Positions 1 to 9,534 of a stretch of 60,971 nt of DNA are shown in pieces. Made by a program: the position numbers and the translations under genes. The stretch comes from an uncultured Verrucomicrobia subdivision 3 bacterium (GTDB lineage Bacteria; Verrucomicrobiota; Verrucomicrobiia; Limisphaerales; UBA11358). The first letter of the stretch is position 1. Each line of letters starts with the position of its first letter. The notes below the pieces were generated by a model. That model did no database searches. It had not been told where the DNA came from and saw only the letters and a list, made by a program, of their open reading frames with translations. The stretch lies in assembly GCA_903895255.1 (NCBI GenBank), contig CAITTG010000120.1:1-60971 (forward strand). The letters run 5' to 3'.

Positions 1-2604
1 AAGAAGGAGGAAAAGAAGACGCGGCACGACCTGGGGCGCGAGGAGTTCTTGAAGCGCGTCTGGCTCTGGAAGGAGAAGCACGGCGACATTATCATCAATC
101 AGCTTAAGAAGCTGGGCAGTTCCTGCGATTGGACGCGGGAACGCTTCACCATGGACCCGGAGTACTCCCGCTGCGTCCAGAAGGTGTTCGTGGAGTTGTA
201 TAAAAAGGGTCTCATTTATCGTGGCAAACGCATGGTGAACTGGTGCCCCGCCTCGCTCACCGCCCTCTCCGACGAGGAAGTGGACATGAAAGCGCAGAAG
301 GGCTTCATGTACCATTTCAAGGTGGAAGTGGCGGAATTACCCGGGACCTGGCTCACCATCGCCACCACTCGCCCGGAGACCATTCCCGGCGACACGGCGG
401 TGGCCGTGAATCCGAAGGACCCGCGTTACGCGCAGCTCATCGGGAAGCATATCATCCGTCCCCTACCCGCCGAATTACCGCGCGAGCAAAAGCTCATCCC
501 CATCATTGGCGACGAGCATGTGGATTTTGAATTTGGCACCGGCGTGCTGAAAGTCACCCCCGCGCATGACAAGGCGGACTTCGACATCGGCACGCGCCAC
601 AAGCTGCCCATCATCGAAGTCATCAATGCCGATGGCTCCATGAACGACCTGGCCGGCGCGGATTTGCGCGGGCTGGACCGGTTCAAGGCCCGCAAGGTGG
701 CCGTGGAAAAACTGACCGAGTTGGAAATGCTCGTGGAAGCCAAGCCCTACGAGAATAACGTCGGCTACAGCCAGCGCGCCGATGTGCCCATTGAACCGCG
801 CCTGAGCGAGCAATGGTTTTTGAAATATCCTGCCGTGGAACCGTCCAAGGCGTGCGTGGCCGAGGGCCGGATGAAATTCCATCCCGACCGCTGGGCCAAG
901 GTGTATGACCACTGGCTGACCAACATCCAGGACTGGTGCATCAGCCGCCAGCTTTGGTGGGGGCACCGGATTCCGGTGTGGAGAAAAACTCGCACGAAAG
1001 AAGGCTTTCGTGAAGAGTTTAAGCATGAATGGGCGGGTGAAAAACAAGGCGCCAATATATTTGAATCCACATGGGCTAGTCTTGTTTGGGACGGTGTTCG
1101 CGAACGGTGGAATGGGAAAGTTGGCGACCAGTGTGCATACGTTGCTGAATCCAGTTATTCTGCTGGCGAAGATGAGATCATTCACGAGGTGTGCACTTAC
1201 TCAGAGATTGAAGCTCGCGAACTCGAAAAACGCGGCTTCACCCAAGACCCCGACGTCCTCGACACCTGGTTCAGCTCCTGGCTCTGGCCCTTCGCCACCA
1301 TGGGCTGGCCCGAGCCGACCGAGACGCTCAAGAAATTTTATCCGACCACCGACCTCGTGACCGGGCCGGACATCATTTTCTTCTGGGTCGCGCGCATGAT
1401 CATGGCGGGCTACGAATTCATGGGCGAGCCCCAGTTCGGCCTGCCGGACGCCCTGCCCTTCCAGAACGTCTATTTCACCGGCATCATCCGCGACAAGCAG
1501 GGCCGCAAGATGTCCAAGACCCTCGGCAATTCGCCCGACCCCATCGAACTCATCACCAAGTATGGCGCTGACGCCCTCCGCTTCGGCACCATGCGCGGCG
1601 CGCCGCTCGGCCAGGACGTGATGTTCGATGAAAAGGACGTGGAGCTCGGCCGCAATTTCTGCAACAAGCTCTGGAACGCCTGCCGTTTCCGCCAGATGCA
1701 GGGCGGCGAGGTGCAGGGGGAAATCAACCCCGCCCTCCTCACCAACGACGACAAATGGATCCTGCTCAAGCTCGATGCCGCCATCCGCGAGCTCGACACC
1801 GCCTTCGCCGAATACAAGTTCAGCGACGCCACCGCCGCGCTCTACCGCTTCTTCTGGAACGAATACTGCGACTGGTACGTGGAGGCCAGCAAGGCCGTGT
1901 TCTACGGCACCGATGACGCCCTCAAGGCCAACACCCTGGCCGTGATTGATTTTATCCTGTCGCACACCCTGCGCCTGTTCCATCCCTTCATCCCCTTCAT
2001 CTCCGAGGAACTCTGGCACGGCATGGGTTACAGCACCGACATGCCCGCGGACCAAGGCGGCCAGACCATCATGTACGCGCATTGGCCCAAACCCTTCGAC
2101 GCCGAATTCACCGCGCACTACGGCCTGGAAGCCTGCTGGCTGGACATCGTCAACGCCCGGAACGAATTCGTGACCTCGGGCCGCAACCTCCGCCGCGAGG
2201 GCAACATTCCCGCGAACAAAAAAGTGAAGTTCCAGTTCCAGCCCGCCGCCCAACCCGCGCCGCAGGACCTGGAAGTGCTCAAGATCCTGCTCAACGCGGA
2301 ATCGCTCGAAGTTGTGCCGGCCGGTTTCCAACCCCGCAAAGGCACCCCCACCCTGCGCGGTGCCATCGGCGAACTCTTCATGCCCCTCGAAGGCCTGATT
2401 GACGTCGATGCCGAAAAAGGCCGGCTCCAAAAGGAGATCGAGAAATTCGACATCGAAATCGTAAAAGTGGAGCAAAAACTCGCCAACCCGAATTTCACCT
2501 CCAAAGTCCCGCCCGCCGTGCTCGAAGAGCACCGCAACCGCCTCATCGACTGGCAGGCCAAACGCGACCACGCCCGCGCCGCGCTGGCCGCGCTGGAGGG
2601 GTGA
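1..2604 (+). CDS. valS: Valyl-tRNA synthetase, 5' end cut off by the window
   Basis: Class I aminoacyl-tRNA synthetase that charges tRNA-Val in the cytoplasm. The reading frame is open from base 1 (867 codons to the stop), so the start, the HIGH motif and roughly the first 100 or more residues lie outside the window. Seen: the editing (CP1) region, the WCISRQLWWGHRIPVW stretch near base 940, the DVLDTWFSS motif near 1255, the KMSKT form of the KMSKS loop at about 1507-1521, the anticodon-binding domain, and the C-terminal coiled coil typical of ValRS (about 2395-2590). Odd: about 88 residues separate GHRIPVW from DVLDTWF. Thermus ValRS, from memory, has about 33 there with CxxC pairs. The extra stretch (about 980-1240) lacks such pairs and is visibly more AT-rich. 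Identity is secure. Confidence 0.96.
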   Translation, partial: KKEEKKTRHDLGREEFLKRVWLWKEKHGDIIINQLKKLGSSCDWTRERFTMDPEYSRCVQKVFVELYKKGLIYRGKRMVNWCPASLTALSDEEVDMKAQKGFMYHFKVEVAELPGTWLTIATTRPETIPGDTAVAVNPKDPRYAQLIGKHIIRPLPAELPREQKLIPIIGDEHVDFEFGTGVLKVTPAHDKADFDIGTRHKLPIIEVINADGSMNDLAGADLRGLDRFKARKVAVEKLTELEMLVEAKPYENNVGYSQRADVPIEPRLSEQWFLKYPAVEPSKACVAEGRMKFHPDRWAKVYDHWLTNIQDWCISRQLWWGHRIPVWRKTRTKEGFREEFKHEWAGEKQGANIFESTWASLVWDGVRERWNGKVGDQCAYVAESSYSAGEDEIIHEVCTYSEIEARELEKRGFTQDPDVLDTWFSSWLWPFATMGWPEPTETLKKFYPTTDLVTGPDIIFFWVARMIMAGYEFMGEPQFGLPDALPFQNVYFTGIIRDKQGRKMSKTLGNSPDPIELITKYGADALRFGTMRGAPLGQDVMFDEKDVELGRNFCNKLWNACRFRQMQGGEVQGEINPALLTNDDKWILLKLDAAIRELDTAFAEYKFSDATAALYRFFWNEYCDWYVEASKAVFYGTDDALKANTLAVIDFILSHTLRLFHPFIPFISEELWHGMGYSTDMPADQGGQTIMYAHWPKPFDAEFTAHYGLEACWLDIVNARNEFVTSGRNLRREGNIPANKKVKFQFQPAAQPAPQDLEVLKILLNAESLEVVPAGFQPRKGTPTLRGAIGELFMPLEGLIDVDAEKGRLQKEIEKFDIEIVKVEQKLANPNFTSKVPPAVLEEHRNRLIDWQAKRDHARAALAALEG

Positions 2605-2851
2605 GGCAAAGGGCGAGGACAAGCAAATATACGGGTGGATCAAGGGTTGCACGGTGGCCAAGATGCCCTGCGTCGTAAGTGGTCGGCCGGCGGGTGGCGG
2701 CCGAGACGGCCGCACTCCGGGGCGGTAAAGTCTCCCGCCAACGTATAATAATTCTGGCCATCCCCGAGCCCGCCTCCTACCCTGCCCCGCAGCCAGCCGC
2801 CTGGTCAACCACCACCGTTGCGGTGGCCCGGTTAGGTGATCGTTATATTGT

Positions 2852-3721
2852 ATGAAAATTGACACCAAAGCATTCCTGGTTCGCGAAGGCACCAACGTCG
2901 ACCTCAAAAAATGGCCCACCCGCATCAAGCCCCTGTACCGTTCCAAGGACGATTATGCGCAAATCCTGGCCGCCAACGTGGAGAAATTGAGCCGGCGGCA
3001 AAACCTGCTTTACGCCCAAAATCGTTATGCCGTGTTGCTGGTGTTTCAAGCCATGGACGCCGCGGGCAAGGACAGCACCATCAAGCACGTGCTCTCCGGA
3101 ATCAACCCCCAGGGCTGCCAGGTGCATAGTTTCAAACATCCCAGCGCCCTGGAATTGGATCATGATTTTCTCTGGCGCACCACCCGGTGCCTGCCGGAAC
3201 GCGGCCACATCGGCGTCTTCAACCGCTCTTACTATGAGGAAGTGCTGATTGTGCGGGTCCACCGGGAAATCCTGGAGGCGGAAAACCTCCCCGCCGGGAT
3301 CAAGCATGACACGGAATTCTGGCGGCATCGCTTCCGTTCCATCAACGACCTGGAAAAGCATCTGCACCGCAACGGCACGCGGGTCGTAAAATTTTTCCTG
3401 CATTTGTCGAAGGAAGAGCAGCGCCAGCGTTTCCTGGCCCGCATCGACAATCCGGATAAAAACTGGAAGTTCAGCCTGGCCGACATCAAGGAACGCGAGT
3501 TGTGGAAAGAATACATGGTGGCATACGAGGAGTGCCTCACCGCCACCAGCACCCGGCGGGCGCCCTGGTATATTGTCCCCGCTGATGACAAGGAAAACGC
3601 CCGGCTGATCATCTCCCAGGTGATTCTCGACACCATGGAAAGTTTGAAACTGGAATACCCGCAGCCCAGTCCGGCGCATCGCCGGGAATTGCTGGCCATT
3701 CGAAAATTGCTGCAGAAATAA
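2852..3721 (+). CDS. ppk2: Polyphosphate kinase 2 family protein
   Basis: 289 residues, the usual length of a single-domain PPK2. It transfers phosphate between polyphosphate and nucleotides. Seen: Walker A AMDAAGKDST at residues 67-76, a Walker B-like segment GVFNRSYYEEV at 121-131, and a lid region around RIDNPDKNWKFS near residue 210. The layout resembles class III PPK2 of Meiothermus (an AMP/ADP-phosphorylating class) more than the two-domain enzymes; the class is inferred from recalled sequence, not aligned. ATG start with no better upstream choice. The next gene starts 8 bases after the stop, so co-transcription is likely. The 247 bases between valS and this gene hold no recognisable feature. 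Confidence 0.9.
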   Translation: MKIDTKAFLVREGTNVDLKKWPTRIKPLYRSKDDYAQILAANVEKLSRRQNLLYAQNRYAVLLVFQAMDAAGKDSTIKHVLSGINPQGCQVHSFKHPSALELDHDFLWRTTRCLPERGHIGVFNRSYYEEVLIVRVHREILEAENLPAGIKHDTEFWRHRFRSINDLEKHLHRNGTRVVKFFLHLSKEEQRQRFLARIDNPDKNWKFSLADIKERELWKEYMVAYEECLTATSTRRAPWYIVPADDKENARLIISQVILDTMESLKLEYPQPSPAHRRELLAIRKLLQK

Positions 3722-3729
3722 GCTCGCTC

Positions 3730-4986
3730 ATGTTTGTCTTGGCCGCCCCCCTGCCGCCGGACGGCACCGCCGCTGTGCCGGTGATCTTCCTGCTCACCTG
3801 CCTCGGCCTGGCGGCGGGCAAGGTGCCTGGGTTGAAACTGGACCGCACGGGGATTGCCATGCTGGGGGCCATCGCCATGCTGGTGTTTGGCCGGTTCCCC
3901 ACCAATGAGGTCATAGGTTTCATCAACTGGCCCACCATCCTCCTCCTGTTCGGCTTTTTTGTGCTCTCAGCCCAGCTGCGTTTAAGCGGCTTCTTTGACC
4001 TCGTCGCCCTCCGCATTGCTCGGCAACTCGGCAATCCCGCGCGCTTTCTCATCCTCCTGATGCTCGCCAGCGCGGGGCTCTCCGCGTTCCTCAATCACGA
4101 CATCGTTTGCTTTGTCTTCACCCCGGTCGTTGCCGCCGCCCTGCTGAAAGAACGACTCAATCCCGTGCCCTTCCTGATCGGCCTCGCCATCGCCAGCAAC
4201 ATCGGCGCGGCCGCCACCCTCGTGGGCAACCCGCAGGACATGATGATCGCCGAGATCGCCGGCCTCGGCTTCGGGCAGTATTCCCTCTGGTGCCTGGTGC
4301 CCGTGCTCTTCGCCCTGGCCTGCGCCTGTGCCATCATTTGGCGCCTGTCCCGCCACCAGTTCACCGCCAGTGCGGTGGGAGAAACCGCTTCGCCCGAACC
4401 ACCCGTTCCGTATGATCGGCCGCATACGGTGAAAGGCCTGGTCATTTTTGTCATCGTCATCGGTCTGTTTTTCACCTCCCTGCCCAAGGAAATCGTGGCC
4501 CTCACGGCCGCCGCCATTCATCTCGCCAGCCGCAAGTTCCGCACCTCGCAATTGCTGGGCCTCGTGGACTGGCCCATCCTGGTGCTCTTCATGGCCATGT
4601 TCGTGGTGACCGGCGCGTTTCAGTCTGCCGGATACGGGGACTCCGCCGCCCATTGGCTGGCCCGGGCGGGAGTGCCCTTGGAATCCCCGCCCGTTCTCCT
4701 CAGCGTCACCGCCCTGCTCTCCAATGTCATCGGCAATTCCGCCGCCGTGATGCTGCTCCTGAAGGTGGCGAACCTCGCCCATCCCCCGGCCGCGTACATC
4801 CTGGCGCTCGCCAACAGTTTCGGCGGCAGCCTGATTATTCTCGGCAGCGTGGCCAATATGATCGTGGTGGAACAGGCCCGGGAACTGGGCATCACCATCT
4901 CCTTCCGCGACTTCGCCCGCCTGGGTGTGCCCGTAACTCTGGCGGCCATGGCCGGGCTGCTGGCGTGGGTGCTGCTGGTGGGATGA
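3730..4986 (+). CDS. Anion permease of the ArsB/NhaD/SLC13 (ion transporter) superfamily
   Basis: 418-residue polytopic membrane protein with about 11 hydrophobic segments. Diagnostic stretches are the SAFLNHDIVCFVFTP hairpin region, SNIGAAATLVGNPQDMM, and a second-half counterpart LLSNVIGNSAAVMLLLK; the paired repeats are typical of the IT superfamily. Family members move arsenite, citrate, sulfate, dicarboxylates or sodium ions; the substrate here cannot be told. It probably sits in one transcript with ppk2. No arsR or arsC is near, so an arsenite role is not supported. Confidence 0.82.
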   Translation: MFVLAAPLPPDGTAAVPVIFLLTCLGLAAGKVPGLKLDRTGIAMLGAIAMLVFGRFPTNEVIGFINWPTILLLFGFFVLSAQLRLSGFFDLVALRIARQLGNPARFLILLMLASAGLSAFLNHDIVCFVFTPVVAAALLKERLNPVPFLIGLAIASNIGAAATLVGNPQDMMIAEIAGLGFGQYSLWCLVPVLFALACACAIIWRLSRHQFTASAVGETASPEPPVPYDRPHTVKGLVIFVIVIGLFFTSLPKEIVALTAAAIHLASRKFRTSQLLGLVDWPILVLFMAMFVVTGAFQSAGYGDSAAHWLARAGVPLESPPVLLSVTALLSNVIGNSAAVMLLLKVANLAHPPAAYILALANSFGGSLIILGSVANMIVVEQARELGITISFRDFARLGVPVTLAAMAGLLAWVLLVG

Positions 4987-4989
4987 TAG

Positions 4990-5013
4990 AAAAAGGCCGC
5001 CTCGAGGGCGGCC
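4990..5013 (-). terminator. Intrinsic terminator for the PEP-CTERM gene
   Basis: Read on the minus strand this is a 7-bp GC stem (arms 5007-5013 and 4995-5001) with a five-base loop, followed by five T. It lies about 40 bases past the stop of the minus-strand gene at 5053. The plus-strand permease ends at 4986, so the hairpin sits between two converging genes. Confidence 0.8.
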
Positions 5014-5052
5014 CAGGGGTTGCCAGGGTTGGCAGCTGATTAATTGTTTAAA

Positions 5053-6060
5053 TCAAGCCGGACGGGTGGTCTGCCGGCGATACCAGACCAAGCCCAGCGC
5101 GCCGACCCCAACCAGGGCGAAGATTGAGGGTTCCGGGGCGGGCTGGATGTTGTCGGTGACAATGATGTCATTCACATCAATTTGGGGATTGGCCGAGGTG
5201 GTGCTGCTGTTGCGCACCCCAATGGCCAGACCATCAATGTTATTCAGCGTGGTGGTGAGCGTCCCGGTCACGGCGGACAACGCGGTCCCGCTCGCCGTGG
5301 TTCCGCTGTAAAGATTCTCCGTTACCGTCAGCTGGCCTGCCGCCGAGAGCGTGTAGCGATAATCCACCGTATATTGCGAACCAGTGGTCAAAGCCACCGC
5401 CGAGGCCGAGGTGCCCGCCGTGGCGCCCGTGGGATTGTTGTAGGCCCCGCTGCCGAAATTGTTGCCTATCAAATCCTGGTTGGCAGAGGTGGTGCCGGCA
5501 CCACTTTGCACCGGACGGACATATTGCGCGGAAGTACCGCCCGAGCCGGTAAAGCGGCCCACCATCCCCTGCCAGCCCGCCGCGTTCCCGGTGGCAAAGG
5601 GCGAGCTGGAGGCCGTGCTCAGGGAAACCGCATTCCCGGTAACGCCCGCTGTGCCAGCCACGGGAGTGGCCCCGCCGGAATTGTACAGCCCGCTGTAAAT
5701 CGCCGAGTTGGCGGTGTTAAGCAAATTGGCCGTGTCGGTGAAAGTATAGGTCAGGTCCACATAATCATTCACCGTCGCCAGCACCACCGGCGTGCTGGTA
5801 AAAACCGCCTGCGCCTCCACAAACCCGCTCGTGGTAGCCGAGGACAGGCCAAAAGTGAGATGGCCGGAGGAAATACTTTCGGCGCCGGTCTTGCTCGAGG
5901 CAAAGTCATAACTGGTAAAAGAGGCGGCCGGCGTGCCCCCGGGAGTGCTGACCCCGTTAAAGGTGCTGCCATTGCCAAAAGTATCGGTAAAAATCGTGTT
6001 CTGTGCAAAACCGGCCAGCGGCGCGGCCAGTAACAAGGCGATGGATCCAGAGTACTTCAT
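5053..6060 (-). CDS. Secreted PEP-CTERM sorting-domain protein
   Basis: 335 residues with an N-terminal signal peptide (hydrophobic run, then AGFAQ) and a low-complexity Gly/Ser/Thr/Ala-rich body. The C-terminal tail is typical: PAPEPS, a hydrophobic helix (about residues 311-327) and a basic end YRRQ. Such tails direct proteins to the exosortase/archaeosortase system and cell-surface or extracellular release. The body has a beta-rich look and no enzyme motif. No exosortase gene is in the window. ATG start; no clear sigma-54 site was found upstream. Function unknown beyond surface localisation. Confidence 0.85.
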   Translation of the reverse strand: MKYSGSIALLLAAPLAGFAQNTIFTDTFGNGSTFNGVSTPGGTPAASFTSYDFASSKTGAESISSGHLTFGLSSATTSGFVEAQAVFTSTPVVLATVNDYVDLTYTFTDTANLLNTANSAIYSGLYNSGGATPVAGTAGVTGNAVSLSTASSSPFATGNAAGWQGMVGRFTGSGGTSAQYVRPVQSGAGTTSANQDLIGNNFGSGAYNNPTGATAGTSASAVALTTGSQYTVDYRYTLSAAGQLTVTENLYSGTTASGTALSAVTGTLTTTLNNIDGLAIGVRNSSTTSANPQIDVNDIIVTDNIQPAPEPSIFALVGVGALGLVWYRRQTTRPA

Positions 6061-6196
6061 ACAATTTGCTTTCGTTAATTAGAGTGGCTGAGTGCTGGCA
6101 AATTAGCAGGCAGGTGCCGCAACCGTCCCCCTCAATATGTGCAAACTTTATTGAATTTTCTGCACCAGAACTTGGGAACTCCCGTCAGGCGGGAGT

Positions 6197-7390
6197 TTAC
6201 AGCAGCTCCGGATGCCCCATCAAATCCCCGATGCGCGCGAGCAACCGCCCGGCCCCGCCGCCATCCAGCACCCGGTGATCGAAGCTGAGTGTGAGATACG
6301 CTTCCGTCACCGGCACAAATTGTCCTTTGGCCTCGTCCCAGTGCGGCATCCGCCGGCCGGCGCCCATGCCCAGCACCAGCGTCTGCTCCGGCAGCGGAAT
6401 GGGGGTGGCCCAGATTAAACCAAACGTGCCGTAATTCGTCACCGTGGCGATGGACCCGCCCGTGGCTTCCGCCGGCAGCTTGCGCTCGCGCGCCAGCTCC
6501 ACCAGTTCGCTGTAACGCGACACCAGTTCCTTCAGGGATTTTTTGTCCGCGTTCCGGATCACCGGCACGAGCACGCCATCCTCCGCCTCCACCGCAAATC
6601 CGACGTCAATTGAAGACGGATGAATTACTTTGTTCCCCACCAGCCGGCCGGCCGGGGCGCTGTTTTCCGCCAGGGCAATCGCCAGCGCGCGCAGGGCATA
6701 CAGGGCCGGCCCCGGCTTGGGGTTGGACGCCTTGCGGTGCGCCAGCAGGACATCCAGTTTCACTGGCAACCCCACCGTGGCAATGGGACGGGTCCAGCTC
6801 CGCCGCATCGCGTCCGCCACCGCCACGCGCATGGACGAAGCCTTGCTCATCTTTTGCTTTTCGAGGCTCGCGATGAACTTCTCAAAATCATCAATGGTCA
6901 CCCGCCCGGCGGCGCCACTGCCGGCGATCCCCGCCAAGTCCGCCGCGTGCAGACCCAGTTCGTTCATTCGCGCCTTCAACCGGGGGGAGAGATAACTCGC
7001 CCCGGAGGCGCTGGCCGGCACGGGCAAACCGCGCACGGTTGGCTGCACCCGGTAGCCATCCGCCTTCAAGTCCACCGGCGCGGGCGCACCGGCCACTTCA
7101 TCCGGATCGGCCACCGGCAGGTCCAGGCCTGCCTCGGCAATCTCCGCCGCCGAGGCTTCAATCTGGCCCAGGACAGCCCCCACGGGATAGCTCTCCTGGA
7201 GTTCCACCGCATAGCCCTGCACCTTCCCGGCACAGGGTGAGGTCACCGTCATGGTGGCCTTGTTCGTTTCCACTTCGATCAAATCCTGCCCCGCCAGCAC
7301 CACGCTGCCGGGCGGAACCAGAAAGTTAATGATGGCGGCCTCGGCGATGGATTCACCGAGCTGCGGCATGATGATGGGAATGTGCGGCAT
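6197..7390 (-). CDS. Dihydrolipoamide acyltransferase (E2) of a 2-oxoacid dehydrogenase complex
   Basis: 397 residues, third gene of an E1alpha-E1beta-E2 set. Seen: a lipoyl domain with the lipoylated lysine at K44 in EVETNKATM, a peripheral-subunit-binding domain at about 133-170 (LSPRLKARMNELG, GAAGRVTIDDF), and an acyltransferase core ending with the catalytic DHRVLDG motif at about 371-377. It forms the core of a pyruvate, branched-chain or acetoin dehydrogenase; which one cannot be decided here. It begins 38 bases after the E1beta stop. No E3 (lipoamide dehydrogenase) is in the window. A hairpin overlaps its stop (6177-6197) without a T-run, so it is a weak terminator candidate. Confidence 0.9.
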   Translation of the reverse strand: MPHIPIIMPQLGESIAEAAIINFLVPPGSVVLAGQDLIEVETNKATMTVTSPCAGKVQGYAVELQESYPVGAVLGQIEASAAEIAEAGLDLPVADPDEVAGAPAPVDLKADGYRVQPTVRGLPVPASASGASYLSPRLKARMNELGLHAADLAGIAGSGAAGRVTIDDFEKFIASLEKQKMSKASSMRVAVADAMRRSWTRPIATVGLPVKLDVLLAHRKASNPKPGPALYALRALAIALAENSAPAGRLVGNKVIHPSSIDVGFAVEAEDGVLVPVIRNADKKSLKELVSRYSELVELARERKLPAEATGGSIATVTNYGTFGLIWATPIPLPEQTLVLGMGAGRRMPHWDEAKGQFVPVTEAYLTLSFDHRVLDGGGAGRLLARIGDLMGHPELL

Positions 7391-7428
7391 AGGAGCGGGT
7401 CGTTAATTATTTAAAATCATTCGGGCGG

Positions 7429-8394
7429 TCACTGCCGCAACATTTTTCGGGCGGCCACGGCAATGGCGCGCGCCGTGGGCCGGTGCGCGGCCCACAAATT
7501 GGGATGATACGGAATCGGCGTGTCCTTGGCGTTCAGCCGCTGCGGCGGCACATCCAGCAGGCCAAAGCCCTCGCTGGCCACGCGCGCAATCACCTCGGCG
7601 GTCACCCCGCCCCAGGGCCACGCTTCACCCACACACAGCAACCGGCCCGTGCGCGCCACACTCGCCATCACCGTGTCGGTGTCCAGCGGCTTGACCGTGC
7701 GCAAATCCACCACCTCAATCTGCCAGCCCTCGGGGGCCAGCTCGGCGGCGGCCGCCAGCGCCTCGTGCACCATGGCGCTGTAGGCAACAATGGTCAGATC
7801 CCGCCCCTCGCGGGCAATCCGCGCCTTCCCCACCGGCAGCGCCTCGCTGGGCAGGGCCTCGGCTTTCAGATGGTAATACAGAAACTTATGCTCGCAAAAA
7901 ATCACCGGATCATCAATCGCCACCGCCGCGATCAGCATGCTGTACGCATCCTCCACCGTCGCCGGTGTCATCACGATCAGCCCGGGATAATGGGCGTAAA
8001 TGGTCTCCAAACTCTGGCTGTGAAAGGGTCCGCTGCCCGAGGTGCCCCCAAACGGCAGCCGCACCGTGAGCGAGCACGGGATCTTGGTCCGCCAGAAAAG
8101 GGTCGCCGCCTGGTTGACAATCTGGTTGAACCCCGCCGTGGAAAAATCCGCGAACTGCATTTCCACAATCGGCCGCAACCCCTCCACCGCCGCGCCCACC
8201 GCCATGCCAATCATGGCGTCCTCGCTGATGGGCGCGTCAAACACCCGGCCGGGAAATTCCCGCGCCAGATTTTTCGTGGCCTTGAAGGCGCCGCCAAACG
8301 CGGCCACATCCTGGCCGTAAATGAACACCCGGGGATCATCGCGCAAGGCCACCGCCTGGGCTTCCCGGATGGCTTCCAAATAGGTAATACTCAT
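7429..8394 (-). CDS. 2-oxoacid dehydrogenase E1 component, beta subunit
   Basis: 321 residues, standard length for E1-beta (transketolase-like pyrimidine-binding domain plus C-terminal domain). Seen: the opening ITYLEAIREA, FIYGQDVAAFGG near 25, and the conserved FDAPISEDAMIGMAVGAAVEG region near 55-75. With E1-alpha it decarboxylates the 2-oxoacid using thiamine diphosphate and loads the lipoyl group of E2. The start lies 9 bases after the E1alpha stop, so the three genes form one transcription unit. Pyruvate is the commonest substrate for this arrangement but is not proven. Confidence 0.92.
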   Translation of the reverse strand: MSITYLEAIREAQAVALRDDPRVFIYGQDVAAFGGAFKATKNLAREFPGRVFDAPISEDAMIGMAVGAAVEGLRPIVEMQFADFSTAGFNQIVNQAATLFWRTKIPCSLTVRLPFGGTSGSGPFHSQSLETIYAHYPGLIVMTPATVEDAYSMLIAAVAIDDPVIFCEHKFLYYHLKAEALPSEALPVGKARIAREGRDLTIVAYSAMVHEALAAAAELAPEGWQIEVVDLRTVKPLDTDTVMASVARTGRLLCVGEAWPWGGVTAEVIARVASEGFGLLDVPPQRLNAKDTPIPYHPNLWAAHRPTARAIAVAARKMLRQ

Positions 8395-8403
8395 GTAACG
8401 AAT

Positions 8404-9450
8404 TCAAACACCCAGCTCATCATGGGTTTCCCGCAAGTCCCGTGTGGAGATGGCCGTCCAGTGCTCCGCGAAAGGATCCGGCGCCGGCTCCCGCTGCACC
8501 CGGGCCACTGTGGTCTCAATAATGCGCAGCGCCTCGTTGCGCCACACCGCCATTTCGGTCGCATCCGCCCACTGGCGGTTCAATAAAATGTCCTCAGCCA
8601 CTTTCAGACAGTCCCGGCCCAGGGGCGAATTCTTCTTTTTGGGATCAATGTACCCGGCGTCATCATGCTCGCCATGACCGCACAGGCGCAACAGGCTGGC
8701 CACCACCAACTGCGGCCCCTCACCCCGCCGGGCCTGGGCCACCGCCCGCCCCACCACGTCCAGACACGCGGTCAGGTCCGTGCCGTCCACCGAGTGCGGC
8801 GTAATGCCATAACCCACCGCCCGGTCCGTCAGATCGGCACAGGCAAATTCACGGTCATTGGGGGTGGAATAAGCATATTGATTGTTAGCCACGACCAGCA
8901 CCAACGGCAATTTTTCCACCGCCGCCTGGTTCAAGGCCTCATGAAACGCTCCCGTCGCCGTGCCGCCATCGCCAATACACGTCACCCCCACCACGTCCTT
9001 GACGCCCTTGAAGCGCCGGGCAAACAGGGTCCCATTGACCACCGAAATCATGGCCCCCAAGTGGCTGATCATCGCCAGATACCCTTCCCGAGGCTTGCCC
9101 CGATGCACATTGCCATCCCGGCCCCGCATCGGTCCCAAAGCCGAGCCGAGGCAGGTTTGGAGGGAGTCGAGAATGGTTTCCCCAAAGGCGAGCCGCCCGG
9201 CGGAATCCCGGATTAAAGGGGCGAACACATCGGTTTTCCGCAACGAAACGCCAATGGCCACACTCAGGGCCTCCTGGCCCCGGGACAGAAAGACCCCGCC
9301 ATGGATCTTGCCGGCGCGGTAAAGGCTGGCGAGCTTCTCATCCAGCAACCGGGCCTGGAGCATAAACCGATAGGCGGACAGGTGCAGTTCGCGCAGGCGG
9401 TCAGTCTCGCCCACCACGGACGCATCGAGCACGGTGTCAAACATGAGCAA
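8404..9450 (-). CDS. 2-oxoacid dehydrogenase E1 component, alpha subunit
   Basis: 348 residues. The thiamine diphosphate-binding motif is intact: GDGGTATGAFHEALN at about 160-174 ending in NNQYAYS at 189-195. The region FLSRGQEALSVAIG near 55-67 is typical of E1-alpha. It is the first gene of the operon with E1beta and E2. Two closely placed candidate starts (MLMF) exist; the first ATG is used. Confidence 0.92.
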   Translation of the reverse strand: MLMFDTVLDASVVGETDRLRELHLSAYRFMLQARLLDEKLASLYRAGKIHGGVFLSRGQEALSVAIGVSLRKTDVFAPLIRDSAGRLAFGETILDSLQTCLGSALGPMRGRDGNVHRGKPREGYLAMISHLGAMISVVNGTLFARRFKGVKDVVGVTCIGDGGTATGAFHEALNQAAVEKLPLVLVVANNQYAYSTPNDREFACADLTDRAVGYGITPHSVDGTDLTACLDVVGRAVAQARRGEGPQLVVASLLRLCGHGEHDDAGYIDPKKKNSPLGRDCLKVAEDILLNRQWADATEMAVWRNEALRIIETTVARVQREPAPDPFAEHWTAISTRDLRETHDELGV

Positions 9451-9534
9451 ATATTATCGCCGACCAAAGACGCCAGCAATGTTTCTTTCTGACCACCGCA
9501 TTTTAGCCCGGGGGGCAGCCAGCTCACTTTTAAC

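Noticed and set aside
1201..2946. 581-codon minus-strand frame opposite valS
   Set aside because: Shadow of ValRS codons, and it also crosses the start of ppk2.
3730..4986. Arsenite pump ArsB
   Set aside because: Superfamily fit only; no ars genes nearby and no specific ArsB signature.
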